Of a DNA stretch of 64,000 nucleotides, positions 1-7,051 are shown piece by piece (position 1 is the first letter of the stretch; each line of letters begins with the position of its first letter). This DNA comes from Crocinitomicaceae bacterium. GTDB taxonomy: Bacteria; Bacteroidota; Bacteroidia; Flavobacteriales_D; Crocinitomicaceae. Below the pieces are notes generated by a model that made no database searches, was not told the DNA's origin, and saw only the letters and a program-made list of their open reading frames with translations. Made by a program: the position numbers and the translations under genes. Location of the stretch: contig JAQXBM010000032.1 in assembly GCA_029252405.1 (NCBI GenBank), positions 1 through 64,000 of the forward strand, in the 5' to 3' direction.

Positions 1-1
1 T

Positions 2-625
2 CTGGAACCCAGTCAAGGAGGTTCTGTTAGCATTCTACTAACTGCCTATTTGGAAAATTTAAAGCTAAAGGGAAAGTTAGATCCTGACATCGTATTCAAA
101 ACATATTCCAGCGCCGGCCCAAAGCCTGGAAACTTATTCTTCGCATATGATTTTGAGGCAATCACTCAAGATGGATGGGCATTCAATGTTGTAAACACAG
201 CTGACTGGGTTCCAGAAGGTCCATTTTCAATTCAAACAACTGAAGATTTTAATGCGTCAAATCCTTTCAAACTAGTAAAGGGTGGACTAAAAACACTCCC
301 ATTTAAAGAAAGAATAGTTTTATCCAAAATCTATAAAAATCTTGAAAACCCGCCCAAAAAAGCAAATAAAGCTTACCAGAAATACTTGGGAAAAATGATA
401 GGAAACCATATTCAAGAAGCACTTCCTGGATTTGAAATGCCGGAGCTTTATAACTCCAATAATTATGTTAGAACAGGAACACAAGTTATTCTTCACGCCA
501 ACGATGAATATTATAAGTTATTTCCTGAGAATCCAGAAATGATATGGAACCATCATATGTATGAGGCCTATTACTTTCTCTTAAACGGCACGGTAATTAG
601 CATGGACAAAATAAAATCGAATTAA
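2..625 (+). CDS. Class 3 lipase-like protein, 5' truncated by window edge
   Basis: The reading frame is open to the left edge, so the protein starts outside the window; the TTG at 50 is not a convincing start. The first visible residues, LEPSQGGSVSILLTAYLENL, resemble the nucleophile elbow of class 3 (fungal-type) lipases, normally GHSxGG followed by a helix. The stretch TYSSAGPKPGN and the later GWAFNVVNTADWVPE fit the same family. In the elbow, Gly-His is replaced by Glu-Pro, while the Ser of SQGG is kept, so activity is uncertain. The predicted role is hydrolysis of an ester bond in lipids. The next gene begins 3 nt after the stop, so the two are probably co-transcribed. The family call is from motif recognition only. 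Confidence 0.6.
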   Translation: MEPSQGGSVSILLTAYLENLKLKGKLDPDIVFKTYSSAGPKPGNLFFAYDFEAITQDGWAFNVVNTADWVPEGPFSIQTTEDFNASNPFKLVKGGLKTLPFKERIVLSKIYKNLENPPKKANKAYQKYLGKMIGNHIQEALPGFEMPELYNSNNYVRTGTQVILHANDEYYKLFPENPEMIWNHHMYEAYYFLLNGTVISMDKIKSN

Positions 626-627
626 TT

Positions 628-1254
628 ATGAAATATATTATGCTAATATTAAGCTTTACTAGTCTGAGCAGCTTTTCACAGACTAATTTTTATTTAGGCG
701 GATCTGCCTCTTACTTATTAAATGGAAAGATTCAATTTAAAGAAGGTTTAGTTGATGTTGGAGACAAACTTGGAGCAGATGCTTCTTTTGGCTTTATAAC
801 GGATAACAATTTTGGGTTTGAGCTAAACTATTCGGGAGCTTATAACTGTGATCTTGAATTTAGAAGTTATTCATTCACAGGCCATGAAGATTTTTTTACT
901 TCAGTAGATATTCACAGTATTTCTGTGAATTATTTGCAATACTTTGAAAACGACACACCTTTCACACCTTTTATATCAGTAGGAACTGGAACTTCCGTTT
1001 TTGACATTAAAAAAGATGATGTTGATGATGCAGTAAGATTTGCTTTGAATTTTGGTGGTGGAACAACAATTGAGATTAACAGATTTATCTCAGCAAGAAT
1101 TAGGGCTAGGTACTTTGCCCCGCTAATTTTTAAAGGAAGTGGTATTCATGCAGGAATAAGTACTGGAGGGACATACCTTGGTCTTTCTATTGATGCTTCA
1201 GCGCCTCTCGCACAATTAAACCTTGATGCAGGCTTCATTTTTAAGCTGAATTAG
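628..1254 (+). CDS. Small outer-membrane beta-barrel protein
   Basis: 208 residues. An N-terminal signal peptide (MKYIMLILSFTSLSSFSQ) is followed by alternating polar/hydrophobic strands rich in Gly and aromatics (FYLGGSASYLL, GFGLELNY-like strands, FGGGTTIEINRFISARIRARYFAP). It ends in GFIFKLN, as expected for an OmpA/OmpW-size eight-stranded porin-like barrel. Its specific function cannot be told. It starts 3 nt after the lipase-like gene, and a decayed gene with a similar barrel C-terminus follows, suggesting a local tandem family of outer-membrane proteins. Confidence 0.6.
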   Translation: MKYIMLILSFTSLSSFSQTNFYLGGSASYLLNGKIQFKEGLVDVGDKLGADASFGFITDNNFGFELNYSGAYNCDLEFRSYSFTGHEDFFTSVDIHSISVNYLQYFENDTPFTPFISVGTGTSVFDIKKDDVDDAVRFALNFGGGTTIEINRFISARIRARYFAPLIFKGSGIHAGISTGGTYLGLSIDASAPLAQLNLDAGFIFKLN

Positions 1255-1259
1255 GTTGC

Positions 1260-1558
1260 ATGCGGGCTTTTCTTATAATGTTCTTCTTAAGTGGTATTCA
1301 ATCGTATTGTTTGGGATTGCAAGACACAATAAGATTAAAAAATAGAGATCAGGTTCTGGCGGCAGTAGGATTGTAAATTATGTGCCAATTGGAATTAACT
1401 ATTTAGGTTTAAAAAAATTATACTTAAGTGTTGATTTCGGACCAGCATATATTGTTCAACTAGCACCAAATGGAAAGACAATACCTGAGTTCCAATCAAA
1501 TTACCCTAGGCATTTATTTTATATTTATGGAGGATTTAAAGTAGGTTTTGTTTTTTAA
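1260..1558 (+). pseudogene. Decayed outer-membrane beta-barrel gene
   Basis: An ATG at 1260 opens a signal-peptide-like sequence (MRAFLIMFFLSGIQSYCLG), which stops at TAA 1374-1376. A second frame from about 1346 to TAA 1556-1558 encodes a typical barrel C-terminus: VNYVPIGINYLG, LYLSVDFGPAYIVQL and a final GGFKVGFVF. The two halves are in different frames, and together they are far too short for a barrel, so the middle has been deleted and the frame lost. The join lies near 1345. Function is not inferable beyond outer-membrane protein. Confidence 0.6.
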
Positions 1559-1599
1559 ATAAGAACTTGCAAGAACAAGGAAGTCGTTTAAAAAATACA

Positions 1600-1672
1600 A
1601 TTGAAACGTGCTACAGCACTTTGTAAAATGCATTAAAACACATTTTAAAAGCAACGTTAGCTACAACCTATA
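1600..1672 (+). repeat. Intergenic hairpin plus CGTTA, attC-like (site A)
   Basis: A short palindrome GTGCT-AC-AGCAC is followed by the hairpin TAAAATG / CATTTTA with an A-rich loop containing ATTAAAAC. Eight bases later comes ACGTTAGC. The same loop and trailing CGTTA recur at site B (4312-4360). The attC interpretation is inference only; no opposite-end simple site pairing with GTTAGCT is evident. Confidence 0.35.
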
Positions 1673-1681
1673 AAAAATATG

Positions 1682-1711
1682 TTGCAAAAGGTTCAAATTT
1701 GCATATATTTG
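1682..1711 (+). promoter_or_regulatory. Bacteroidota sigma-A promoter of the doxX-gpx-ohrR operon
   Basis: TTG at 1682-1684, a 19-bp spacer and TATATTTG at 1704-1711 match the Bacteroidota consensus TTG-N17-23-TAnnTTTG. The predicted transcription start is about 1716-1719, inside the operator palindrome. Confidence 0.7.
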
Positions 1712-1712
1712 T

Positions 1713-1724
1713 ATCGTGCACGAT
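1713..1724. promoter_or_regulatory. Operator palindrome ATCGTGCACGAT, probable OhrR-type site
   Basis: This is a perfect 12-bp palindrome directly after the -7 element and over the predicted start point. A MarR/OhrR-family regulator is encoded two genes downstream, so autoregulation is the simplest reading. The binding itself is inferred. Confidence 0.55.
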
Positions 1725-1739
1725 TTAAACTTGCGCGAT

Positions 1740-2177
1740 ATGTTTAACATTCAACAAAGAACAACTTTACTTCAAAACATTTTCAGAGTCATATTGGGTG
1801 CTTTTATGCTCTATGCAGGAATTGGACATTTAACATTTTTGCGAACAGAGTTCCAAGCTCAAGTGCCAACTTGGATTGCTACAAGCAAAGACTTGAGGGA
1901 CATCATTGTTCTCGCGTCTGGCGCAGTAGAAGTAGCATTTGGAATTTTGTTGATCCTAGGTGGTAAACTAAAAGTTAAAACAGGAATTGCCTTGACTGTT
2001 TTTTATGTTCTAATCTTCCCGGGCAACATCAACCAATATGTAAATCAAATAGACGCATTTGGTCTGAAGACGGACAACCAAAGACTAATCAGGTTGTTTT
2101 TTCAGCCTGTATTAATCCTATGGGCACTGTGGTCAACAGGAGCAGTTATATTCTTAAAAAACAAATTAAAAAAATAA
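1740..2177 (+). CDS. DoxX-family integral membrane protein
   Basis: 145 residues from ATG 1740. An upstream GTG at 1716 is in frame but lies inside the operator, so the ATG is preferred. Four hydrophobic segments are visible (about residues 12-32, 58-77, 82-100 and 118-137). The pattern GHLTFLRTEFQAQVP and the segment with a buried Glu (GAVEVAFGILLILGG) are typical of DoxX/DoxD membrane proteins. These are often linked to redox or electrophile stress. It is the first gene of a three-gene operon with glutathione peroxidase (2-nt gap) and an OhrR-like regulator, which supports a stress role. The exact biochemical activity is unknown. Confidence 0.75.
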   Translation: MFNIQQRTTLLQNIFRVILGAFMLYAGIGHLTFLRTEFQAQVPTWIATSKDLRDIIVLASGAVEVAFGILLILGGKLKVKTGIALTVFYVLIFPGNINQYVNQIDAFGLKTDNQRLIRLFFQPVLILWALWSTGAVIFLKNKLKK

Positions 2178-2179
2178 GT

Positions 2180-2662
2180 ATGGAGACATCTATTTATGAT
2201 TTCACGGCCAATAAACTAAACGGTCAAAAAACAGATTTAAATGAATTTGAAGGTAAAACGATTATTGTAGTCAATACCGCTAGCAAGTGTGGACTTACAC
2301 CTCAATACGAAGGATTAGAAGGACTTTACAGCAAGTATAAAGATGAAGGATTGATTGTCTTAGGCTTTCCTTGCAATCAATTCGGAAATCAAGAAAAAGG
2401 AACATCAGATGATATTCAAGAATTTTGTCAAGTAAACTATGGCGTGAGTTTTCCAGTGTTTGAAAAAATTGATGTGAATGGCAAGGATGCACATCCTCTT
2501 TTTAAATATTTAAAATCTAAACTCTCTGGAGGCTTGTTTGGAAGAGCTATAAAATGGAATTTCACCAAGTTTTTAATTGACAAAAACGGAAAGCCTGTTA
2601 AGCGCTTTGCTCCTACAACCAAACCAGAAAAAATGGAAGCTTACGTGAAGGAAATTCTTTAA
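2180..2662 (+). CDS. Glutathione peroxidase family protein
   Basis: 160 residues from ATG 2180; the open frame extends upstream into doxX, but this start follows the doxX stop by 2 nt. It contains the family signatures NTASKCGLTPQY (peroxidatic Cys, no selenocysteine), GFPCNQFGNQE (second Cys and Gln) and WNFTKFLID (active-site Trp and Asn). The length is normal for the monomeric bacterial type, which reduces hydroperoxides, usually with thioredoxin as donor. Acts in the cytoplasm (no signal peptide). It sits between doxX and the ohrR-like regulator, consistent with an organic-peroxide response. Confidence 0.9.
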   Translation: METSIYDFTANKLNGQKTDLNEFEGKTIIVVNTASKCGLTPQYEGLEGLYSKYKDEGLIVLGFPCNQFGNQEKGTSDDIQEFCQVNYGVSFPVFEKIDVNGKDAHPLFKYLKSKLSGGLFGRAIKWNFTKFLIDKNGKPVKRFAPTTKPEKMEAYVKEIL

Positions 2663-2663
2663 G

Positions 2664-3122
2664 ATGGCAGAAAAAGCTACACAACTTAAATTGGAAAATC
2701 AGATATGTTTTCCTTTGTACGCTGTATCTAGGTTAGTAACTCAGCAATACAAACCATTACTCGATGAGTTGGGTGTAACGTATCCTCAATACTTGGTTTT
2801 ATTGGTGCTTTGGGAAAAAGAAGAAATTCCTGTAAAAGAAATAGCACAGAAACTATTTTTGGAGACCAATACCTTAACACCGCTTCTAAAAAGAATGCAA
2901 AGTAATGGAATTATAGAACGAAAACGTTCAAAAACAGATGAAAGAGTAGTTATTATCTCATTAACTCCAATAGGAAAGGGGTTTAAAAATAAAGCGATTG
3001 AAATACCTAATAAACTCGTTCAGAAATTAGATTGCTTTTCTACAGAAGAAGATGTCTTTGTGATGAAACGAATATTAGATAAAATTCTTAATAACGCCGA
3101 AAATAATGAAACCTGTGGCTGA
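2664..3122 (+). CDS. ohrR: MarR-family redox regulator, OhrR type
   Basis: 152 residues. The N-terminal helix carries LENQICFPLYAVSR, with the single conserved sensor Cys of OhrR (LENQLCFxLY in the family). It is followed by TYPQYLVLLVLWE and a winged-helix DNA-binding domain (EIAQKLFLETNTLTPLLKRM, then the wing RSKTDERVVIISLT). OhrR repressors lose DNA binding when the Cys is oxidised by organic hydroperoxides. It follows gpx by one base, so it is the last gene of the operon, presumably binding the palindrome at 1713-1724. Whether it senses hydroperoxides or another oxidant is not shown by sequence. Confidence 0.82.
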   Translation: MAEKATQLKLENQICFPLYAVSRLVTQQYKPLLDELGVTYPQYLVLLVLWEKEEIPVKEIAQKLFLETNTLTPLLKRMQSNGIIERKRSKTDERVVIISLTPIGKGFKNKAIEIPNKLVQKLDCFSTEEDVFVMKRILDKILNNAENNETCG

Positions 3123-3195
3123 CATTGTTTATGGGCAATAGCGCGTTTAGTGATATTTTGTAACGTAAAACTATAAATCAAAGGTCTGTGCTATC

Positions 3196-3250
3196 TGACA
3201 GTTTAGTGGGGTGAAATCCGCTACTATTTATACGCAAACCGTTAGCATTA
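3196..3250 (+). repeat. Intergenic hairpin plus CGTTAGC, attC-like (site C)
   Basis: Arms TAGTGG and CCGCTA (one G-T mismatch) enclose the loop GGTGAAAT; about 15 bases later comes CCGTTAGC. A TAACG word at 3162-3166 upstream could pair with this CGTTA. The layout matches sites A and B, although the sequence differs. Function is inferred only from architecture. Confidence 0.3.
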
Positions 3251-3309
3251 ATTAACATCGGAGAAATTGAGTTAGGACAATTATTCGCTAAAAATCGAGT
3301 TCAGATAAT

Positions 3310-3750
3310 ATGAAAAAATCAAAAGTCATACTACTCGTCTTTCTTGCACTGCTTGTGACATCGAGTTGCAAAAAAGAAACTATTGAAAACCGAGATAAAT
3401 TAATACTTGGGAAATGGGATTGTATTGATTACTCTGATACTTTATCAAACGTCCTCAAAGGAAAGCCTCCTGTTTTCATCTCTCATTTATATGAAAGTGG
3501 TTATAGCATTAAAAGAAACAATTTTATGTGGGTTCGAGATTTAGATGAAAATAAGGATATGTTTACGAATAAAGATGTGGATTGTGAATGGTTACTAAGT
3601 GATGATCATTTACAATTGTCATTAATTTTCCCTGATAATAATATTGAAAAATATGAAATAATTGAATTGACTCGAAAGAAAATGATTCTAAAAGGGAAAG
3701 AAGGTTTTTGGGCTCAAACCGAGTCAACATATGTCTTTGAAAAAAAATAA
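3310..3750 (+). CDS. Lipocalin-like lipoprotein
   Basis: 146 residues. A type II signal peptide ends with the lipobox VTSSC, so the mature protein would be lipid-anchored at Cys20. The body starts with LILGKWDCIDYSD and ends with a strand-rich segment (YEIIELTRKKMILKG), resembling the small lipocalin-like lipoproteins common in Bacteroidota. Ligand and role are unknown. It stands alone between two attC-like spacers, as a cassette-like single gene. Confidence 0.6.
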   Translation: MKKSKVILLVFLALLVTSSCKKETIENRDKLILGKWDCIDYSDTLSNVLKGKPPVFISHLYESGYSIKRNNFMWVRDLDENKDMFTNKDVDCEWLLSDDHLQLSLIFPDNNIEKYEIIELTRKKMILKGKEGFWAQTESTYVFEKK

Positions 3751-3837
3751 AAATACTAATATCATCTACGAATCATGAGGGTTTTCGCTTCGTGAAATCA
3801 CTTTTTTATTTGTAAAACTATTCGTAACTGCAAAAAA

Positions 3838-3880
3838 CAATCTTGGAAGCGATCTGTACGTATCGCAGCCCCATCCCATT
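3838..3880. repeat. Intergenic inverted repeat GCGAT / ATCGC
   Basis: GCGAT-CTGTACGT-ATCGC lies at about 3850-3867 in the spacer between two small lipoprotein genes. A second weak complementarity (GATTTCAC against GTGAAATC-like bases near 3790-3805) precedes it. It has no CGTTA and is not clearly part of the A/B/C family. Confidence 0.25.
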
Positions 3881-3905
3881 ACCACACATTTGAAAACTTG
3901 AAAAA

Positions 3906-4292
3906 ATGAGATTGACAAAAATTTACATTCTTCTACTGATTATAATTACGACATGGCTTTCTGCATGTAAAGATTGTGGATACAACTATACCTACGAAAT
4001 TCAAAACGGAACGAATTCAAATGTGAAAATATTTTGGACTCAAATGTTCTATTCTCCTGACTCATTAACTTTAGAGCCCGGCGAAACCAAAGAGTTTTTC
4101 ACTATTGGGCATGGAATTGAACCCTGTCATGAGATCGCAATTTTCAGGGATGTTGACTATGATCTTGAATCATTTAAAGTCGTAAAGATGGACTCTGTAA
4201 ATGTTGAGTCCAATTCGAATTATCTTTCTAATGACTCATGGGAATTCATTGATGGGTCATATCAAGCAACGATAACTGAGTCAGAATTTTAA
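3906..4292 (+). CDS. Small lipoprotein of unknown function
   Basis: 128 residues. The signal peptide ends in a lipobox (WLSAC), with the acylated Cys at residue 21 followed by KDCGYNYTYEIQNG. The mature part looks like a single beta-sandwich (NVKIFWTQMFY, LTLEPGETKEFFTIGHG), similar in feel to invasin or adhesin-type Ig folds, but no family is recognised. It has three Cys in the mature protein. Flanked by structured spacers on both sides. Confidence 0.55.
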   Translation: MRLTKIYILLLIIITTWLSACKDCGYNYTYEIQNGTNSNVKIFWTQMFYSPDSLTLEPGETKEFFTIGHGIEPCHEIAIFRDVDYDLESFKVVKMDSVNVESNSNYLSNDSWEFIDGSYQATITESEF

Positions 4293-4311
4293 AAGAAAAA
4301 CTTGTGGTATC

Positions 4312-4360
4312 AAAACCTAAACTGCATTAAAACGCAGTTTAGCCTCCCGTTATGTGCAAT
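4312..4360 (+). repeat. Perfect hairpin with ATTAAAAC loop plus CCGTTATG, attC-like (site B)
   Basis: The perfect arms CTAAACTGC and GCAGTTTAG enclose the loop ATTAAAAC, followed five bases later by CCGTTATG. The loop is identical to that in site A. It lies directly between two small + strand genes. Confidence 0.4.
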
Positions 4361-4381
4361 GGAGAATGCACTAGAATTACA

Positions 4382-4654
4382 ATGAGAACAATCATTAGCA
4401 TATTAATTACTTTATCAATGCCTTTAATAAGTGTTAGTCAATGTGACACTACTTACAATCAAAATGTGAAGCGTTCAATTACAGAGGAGTATTGATTTTA
4501 CAATTATAATGATGAGCTCTGGCAAGCGCGATGTTTTAAGAACTCAAGACTTTGGGACGGTAGGGTTTATGAGTAGGATGCGGATGGGAATTTGGAGAAA
4601 ATTAAGGTATTTAAAAATGGATTTTATCATTCGGATGAACAACTTCCTGAATAA
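4382..4654 (+). pseudogene. Small secreted protein gene with two in-frame stops
   Basis: From ATG 4382 one frame runs for 90 codons to TAA 4652-4654 and is broken only by TGA at 4493-4495 (codon 38) and TAG at 4574-4576 (codon 65). It begins with a signal peptide (MRTIISILITLSMPLISVSQ). The later part, RLWDGRVYE-stop-DADGN followed by KVFKNGFYHSDEQLPE, resembles the MORN-like/YwqK-type repeats common in Bacteroidota. No indel is needed, so inactivation by point mutations looks recent. Confidence 0.65.
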
Positions 4655-4803
4655 TACAACAAATAATAGCGCCTAAACTCCACCGCAAATTTATTTTCAA
4701 CGAATTCAATTAACTTTAAGGATGCGGTGATAGTATAGCTCAAAACCATAGGCTAATCACCAACCATTTGATTATGCGCATCGTTAAGTATCAAACTAAT
4801 CTA
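4655..4803. other. Spacer with inverted repeat GGTGAT / ATCACC
   Basis: GGTGAT at about 4725 pairs with ATCACC at about 4755, enclosing a loop with CTCAAAACCA. This is reminiscent of the A-rich loops of sites A and B, but no CGTTA follows. No promoter is clear. Confidence 0.3.
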
Positions 4804-5601
4804 ATGAAAAACCTTCTTTTTTGTTTGCTTCTTTCACCAACATGGCTTCAGGCACAAACCTACGTCCCTTTCATTTCAACAACGGATTCCTCTGACACTT
4901 GGATGGACATGAACAGCTGTCAAGATTTCAGTTGTTTCTTCAGCTACACCAATCGCTATGCTATAGAGGGTGACACAACTATTGGAAGCTTTCAATATTC
5001 CAAAGTTTACATTAAATACAAGTATGAAGAGGGCACTGTTACGAGTCAATGGTGTAATGAATCAGTCAGTTATGGTGAGTACTACTATGGTGCTATCAGA
5101 GAAAGTGGAAAACAGGTTTTTTTGATTCAAGGCGGAGCTCCTGACTCATCTGAATATTTGGCTTACGATTTTAATTTGTCCATAGGGGATACGCTTCCAT
5201 CTCCTGATGGTAATCCTTTTGCTGACCCGGACGGAAGGATTATTAGCGTAATCGATTCAGTATTGGTTTTTGGAAATTATCGAAAAAGGTATGTGGTAGA
5301 CAATTACAAATACCTTATTGAGGGAATCGGATCATCAACCGGACTTTTTAATGCTTTAGTCTACAACCAGAGCGAGTGCTATAATGGAATGCGTTGTTAT
5401 GCAGAATATCAAAGTCCTGATCATTTTCTTCAGGACTGTAATATGAATCTCAATGTTGATTCAATCGAAGGGTCAGCTGAGCCTCCAGTTTTGGTGAAAA
5501 TAATTGATTACATGGGTAGAGAAACTTCAGCCATACCAAACACTCCGTTGATTTACATTTACAGCGATGGAACAACAAAAAAGGTATTCCATTTTGAATA
5601 A
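4804..5601 (+). CDS. Secreted protein with short T9SS-like C-terminus
   Basis: 265 residues from ATG 4804. The open frame begins at 4768, but the later ATG gives a clean signal peptide (MKNLLFCLLLSPTWLQAQ). The middle is a beta-rich domain found in many Bacteroidota secreted proteins (GDTTIGSFQYSKVYIKY, YLAYDFNLSIGDTLPSP, YLIEGIGSSTGLFN). The end, VKIIDYMGRETSAIPNTPLIYIYSDGTTKKVFHF (key residues DxxGRE, PNT, IYxYSDGTTKKV), resembles a compact type IX secretion sorting motif. Function beyond export is unknown. Confidence 0.65.
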   Translation: MKNLLFCLLLSPTWLQAQTYVPFISTTDSSDTWMDMNSCQDFSCFFSYTNRYAIEGDTTIGSFQYSKVYIKYKYEEGTVTSQWCNESVSYGEYYYGAIRESGKQVFLIQGGAPDSSEYLAYDFNLSIGDTLPSPDGNPFADPDGRIISVIDSVLVFGNYRKRYVVDNYKYLIEGIGSSTGLFNALVYNQSECYNGMRCYAEYQSPDHFLQDCNMNLNVDSIEGSAEPPVLVKIIDYMGRETSAIPNTPLIYIYSDGTTKKVFHFE

Positions 5602-5912
5602 AAATACCTATAAGATCATCTCATCATTCAAGCCTTTTATTCCCTAAATGCAGGAGTCAGCTCGAAAAACGAAGTGAACTTTAGCACTCTCCATGAATCA
5701 TAAATAACTACTGCCCTCTAAAGCTTGAAAAATCGCTCCTCCTGCGCTGAGCGACTCTATTGCTCAACTATGATTCTGAAGCTAAATATGACAATACGAA
5801 CTCGTGTGGAATGTGGATGCTGCTCATTTCGGAAATACTTTTCTCTATTTGCTGGATGTCAATGAGTCTTAGAGAAGCTCTGTTTTTTATAATAAGGGAC
5901 AAATTAGTCAAG
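5602..5912. other. Intergenic region without a recognised gene
   Basis: 311 bp between convergent genes. An open stretch on the + strand from 5751 to TAG 5922-5924 encodes about 57 codons with a hydrophobic middle, but it has no good start and runs into the hydrolase gene on the other strand. No clear terminator or promoter was identified. Confidence 0.4.
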
Positions 5913-6752
5913 TTAGATAGTTAGCGGCATTATATTGTTGTCGTGCGCTCGCAGAAACACAAGTACATGAGTGTTAAATTCCTCAGGCTGCTCTACGTTA
6001 ACTACGTGCCCGCAGTTTTTTATGACGTGCAATTGAGCGCACGCATGCCCTGAAATGATTTTTTTAATCGATGGAAGAAATAGATGATCTTGTTCTCCCA
6101 TAACATATAGTGTCGGAATTTTCAAGTCGTTTAATCGAAAGAATCTCAATAAGGGATTTAGTTGTGAAGTCAATTTAAACCATCGAAGAAATTCTTTTTG
6201 ATAAAGCTTCTTGGCTTCCTTTACAAATAAAAGACGCGATTCTTTGTGGTTCTCTTTGGGCATGATGATAAACGCGAATAATTTGTACAAAATCATATAG
6301 GGCACCACCGACTTAAACAAACGACCTAATCCCATGAGCACTTTTGAACGTGTGTCTAGCTTTAGAATTGCTCCCCCCATGACCATACTTTCGACCATCT
6401 CAGGATTTCTTTCGGCTAAATCGCGGATTAAGATTGTACCCAATGAAATACCAATAAAGTGCGTTTTTTTGATTTCAAGATGCTTTAATACTTCGAGTAT
6501 GTCATTTGTTACAGCTTCGAATGTATATTTCTTTTCATTTGATGAAGATTTGCTGTTTCCGTGTCCGCGAAGATCAAGCAATAGAATGTTAAATTCGTTT
6601 TTGAATGCTCGAATTTGCCGGAACCATATAGAACTACTTCCACCGGCACCGTGAACAAATGTCACCCACTTTTTAGCTTTTTCATTTCGATATATAGAAT
6701 AACTTATCATATTACTTCTACAGGTGAATGTTCCTTCTTTTACCAAAGTCAC
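5913..6752 (-). CDS. Alpha/beta-fold hydrolase
   Basis: 279 residues. The oxyanion-hole motif WVTFVHGAGGSSSIWFRQ lies near residue 35, strand/loop LLLDLRGHGNSKS near 57 and the nucleophile elbow THFIGISLGTILIRDLA near 97-113 (Ser of GxSxG). An acid Asp is suggested in PTLYVMGEQDHLF, and the catalytic His in NCGHVVNVEQPEEFN. The substrate is unknown; esterases, haloperoxidase-like and peptidase-like members share this pattern. There is no signal peptide, so it is cytoplasmic. It stands alone between convergent and divergent neighbours. An alternative start at the Met of MISYSIYRN would lose 14 residues. Confidence 0.8.
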   Translation of the reverse strand: MTLVKEGTFTCRSNMISYSIYRNEKAKKWVTFVHGAGGSSSIWFRQIRAFKNEFNILLLDLRGHGNSKSSSNEKKYTFEAVTNDILEVLKHLEIKKTHFIGISLGTILIRDLAERNPEMVESMVMGGAILKLDTRSKVLMGLGRLFKSVVPYMILYKLFAFIIMPKENHKESRLLFVKEAKKLYQKEFLRWFKLTSQLNPLLRFFRLNDLKIPTLYVMGEQDHLFLPSIKKIISGHACAQLHVIKNCGHVVNVEQPEEFNTHVLVFLRAHDNNIMPLTI

Positions 6753-7007
6753 TCATGATTAAATAAAATGCCTGATCGAGTAGGAGTTAAATTGTAAGAG
6801 TTTCTCAAACGGTCCAACTTAGAATCATCTCGAGTTGAACATGCGGAGTGTAGCAGTACATCATACGCCATGCTGACTTGTATTTCATAAATCCGATATT
6901 TGAAGAAAATCTCTTCCTAATTTATTAACTAAACATTAGTAGAAATCTCCCCATTTCGTAGCTGAGAGATGTTATGATCAACTAATCTCTCCTGAAATAG
7001 AACATAG
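6753..7007. other. Intergenic region, nothing recognised
   Basis: About 255 bp upstream of the hydrolase gene and downstream of the rhodopsin terminator. It contains no open frame of note and no strong palindrome. Confidence 0.4.
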
Positions 7008-7033
7008 AAAAGCCTCTTGTGATAGAGGCTTTT
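7008..7033 (-). terminator. Terminator of the proteorhodopsin gene
   Basis: Arms AAAAGCCTCT and AGAGGCTTTT enclose a six-base loop, starting 19 bp beyond the rhodopsin stop codon. On the minus strand the hairpin ends in TTTTC, so rho-independent termination is plausible. Confidence 0.65.
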
Positions 7034-7051
7034 CTGTTCAAAGTTCAAAGT

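Noticed and set aside
2120-2179. Upstream extension of the glutathione peroxidase frame
   Set aside because: It overlaps doxX; the ATG at 2180 directly after the doxX stop fits the family N-terminus.
4493-4495. TGA as a selenocysteine codon in the small secreted gene
   Set aside because: No SECIS-like hairpin follows, the protein is not a redox enzyme and a second stop (TAG) interrupts the same frame.
5751-5924. Open frame of about 57 codons on the + strand beyond the T9SS-like protein
   Set aside because: It has only a TTG start, no recognisable domain, and overlaps the hydrolase gene on the other strand; likely chance.
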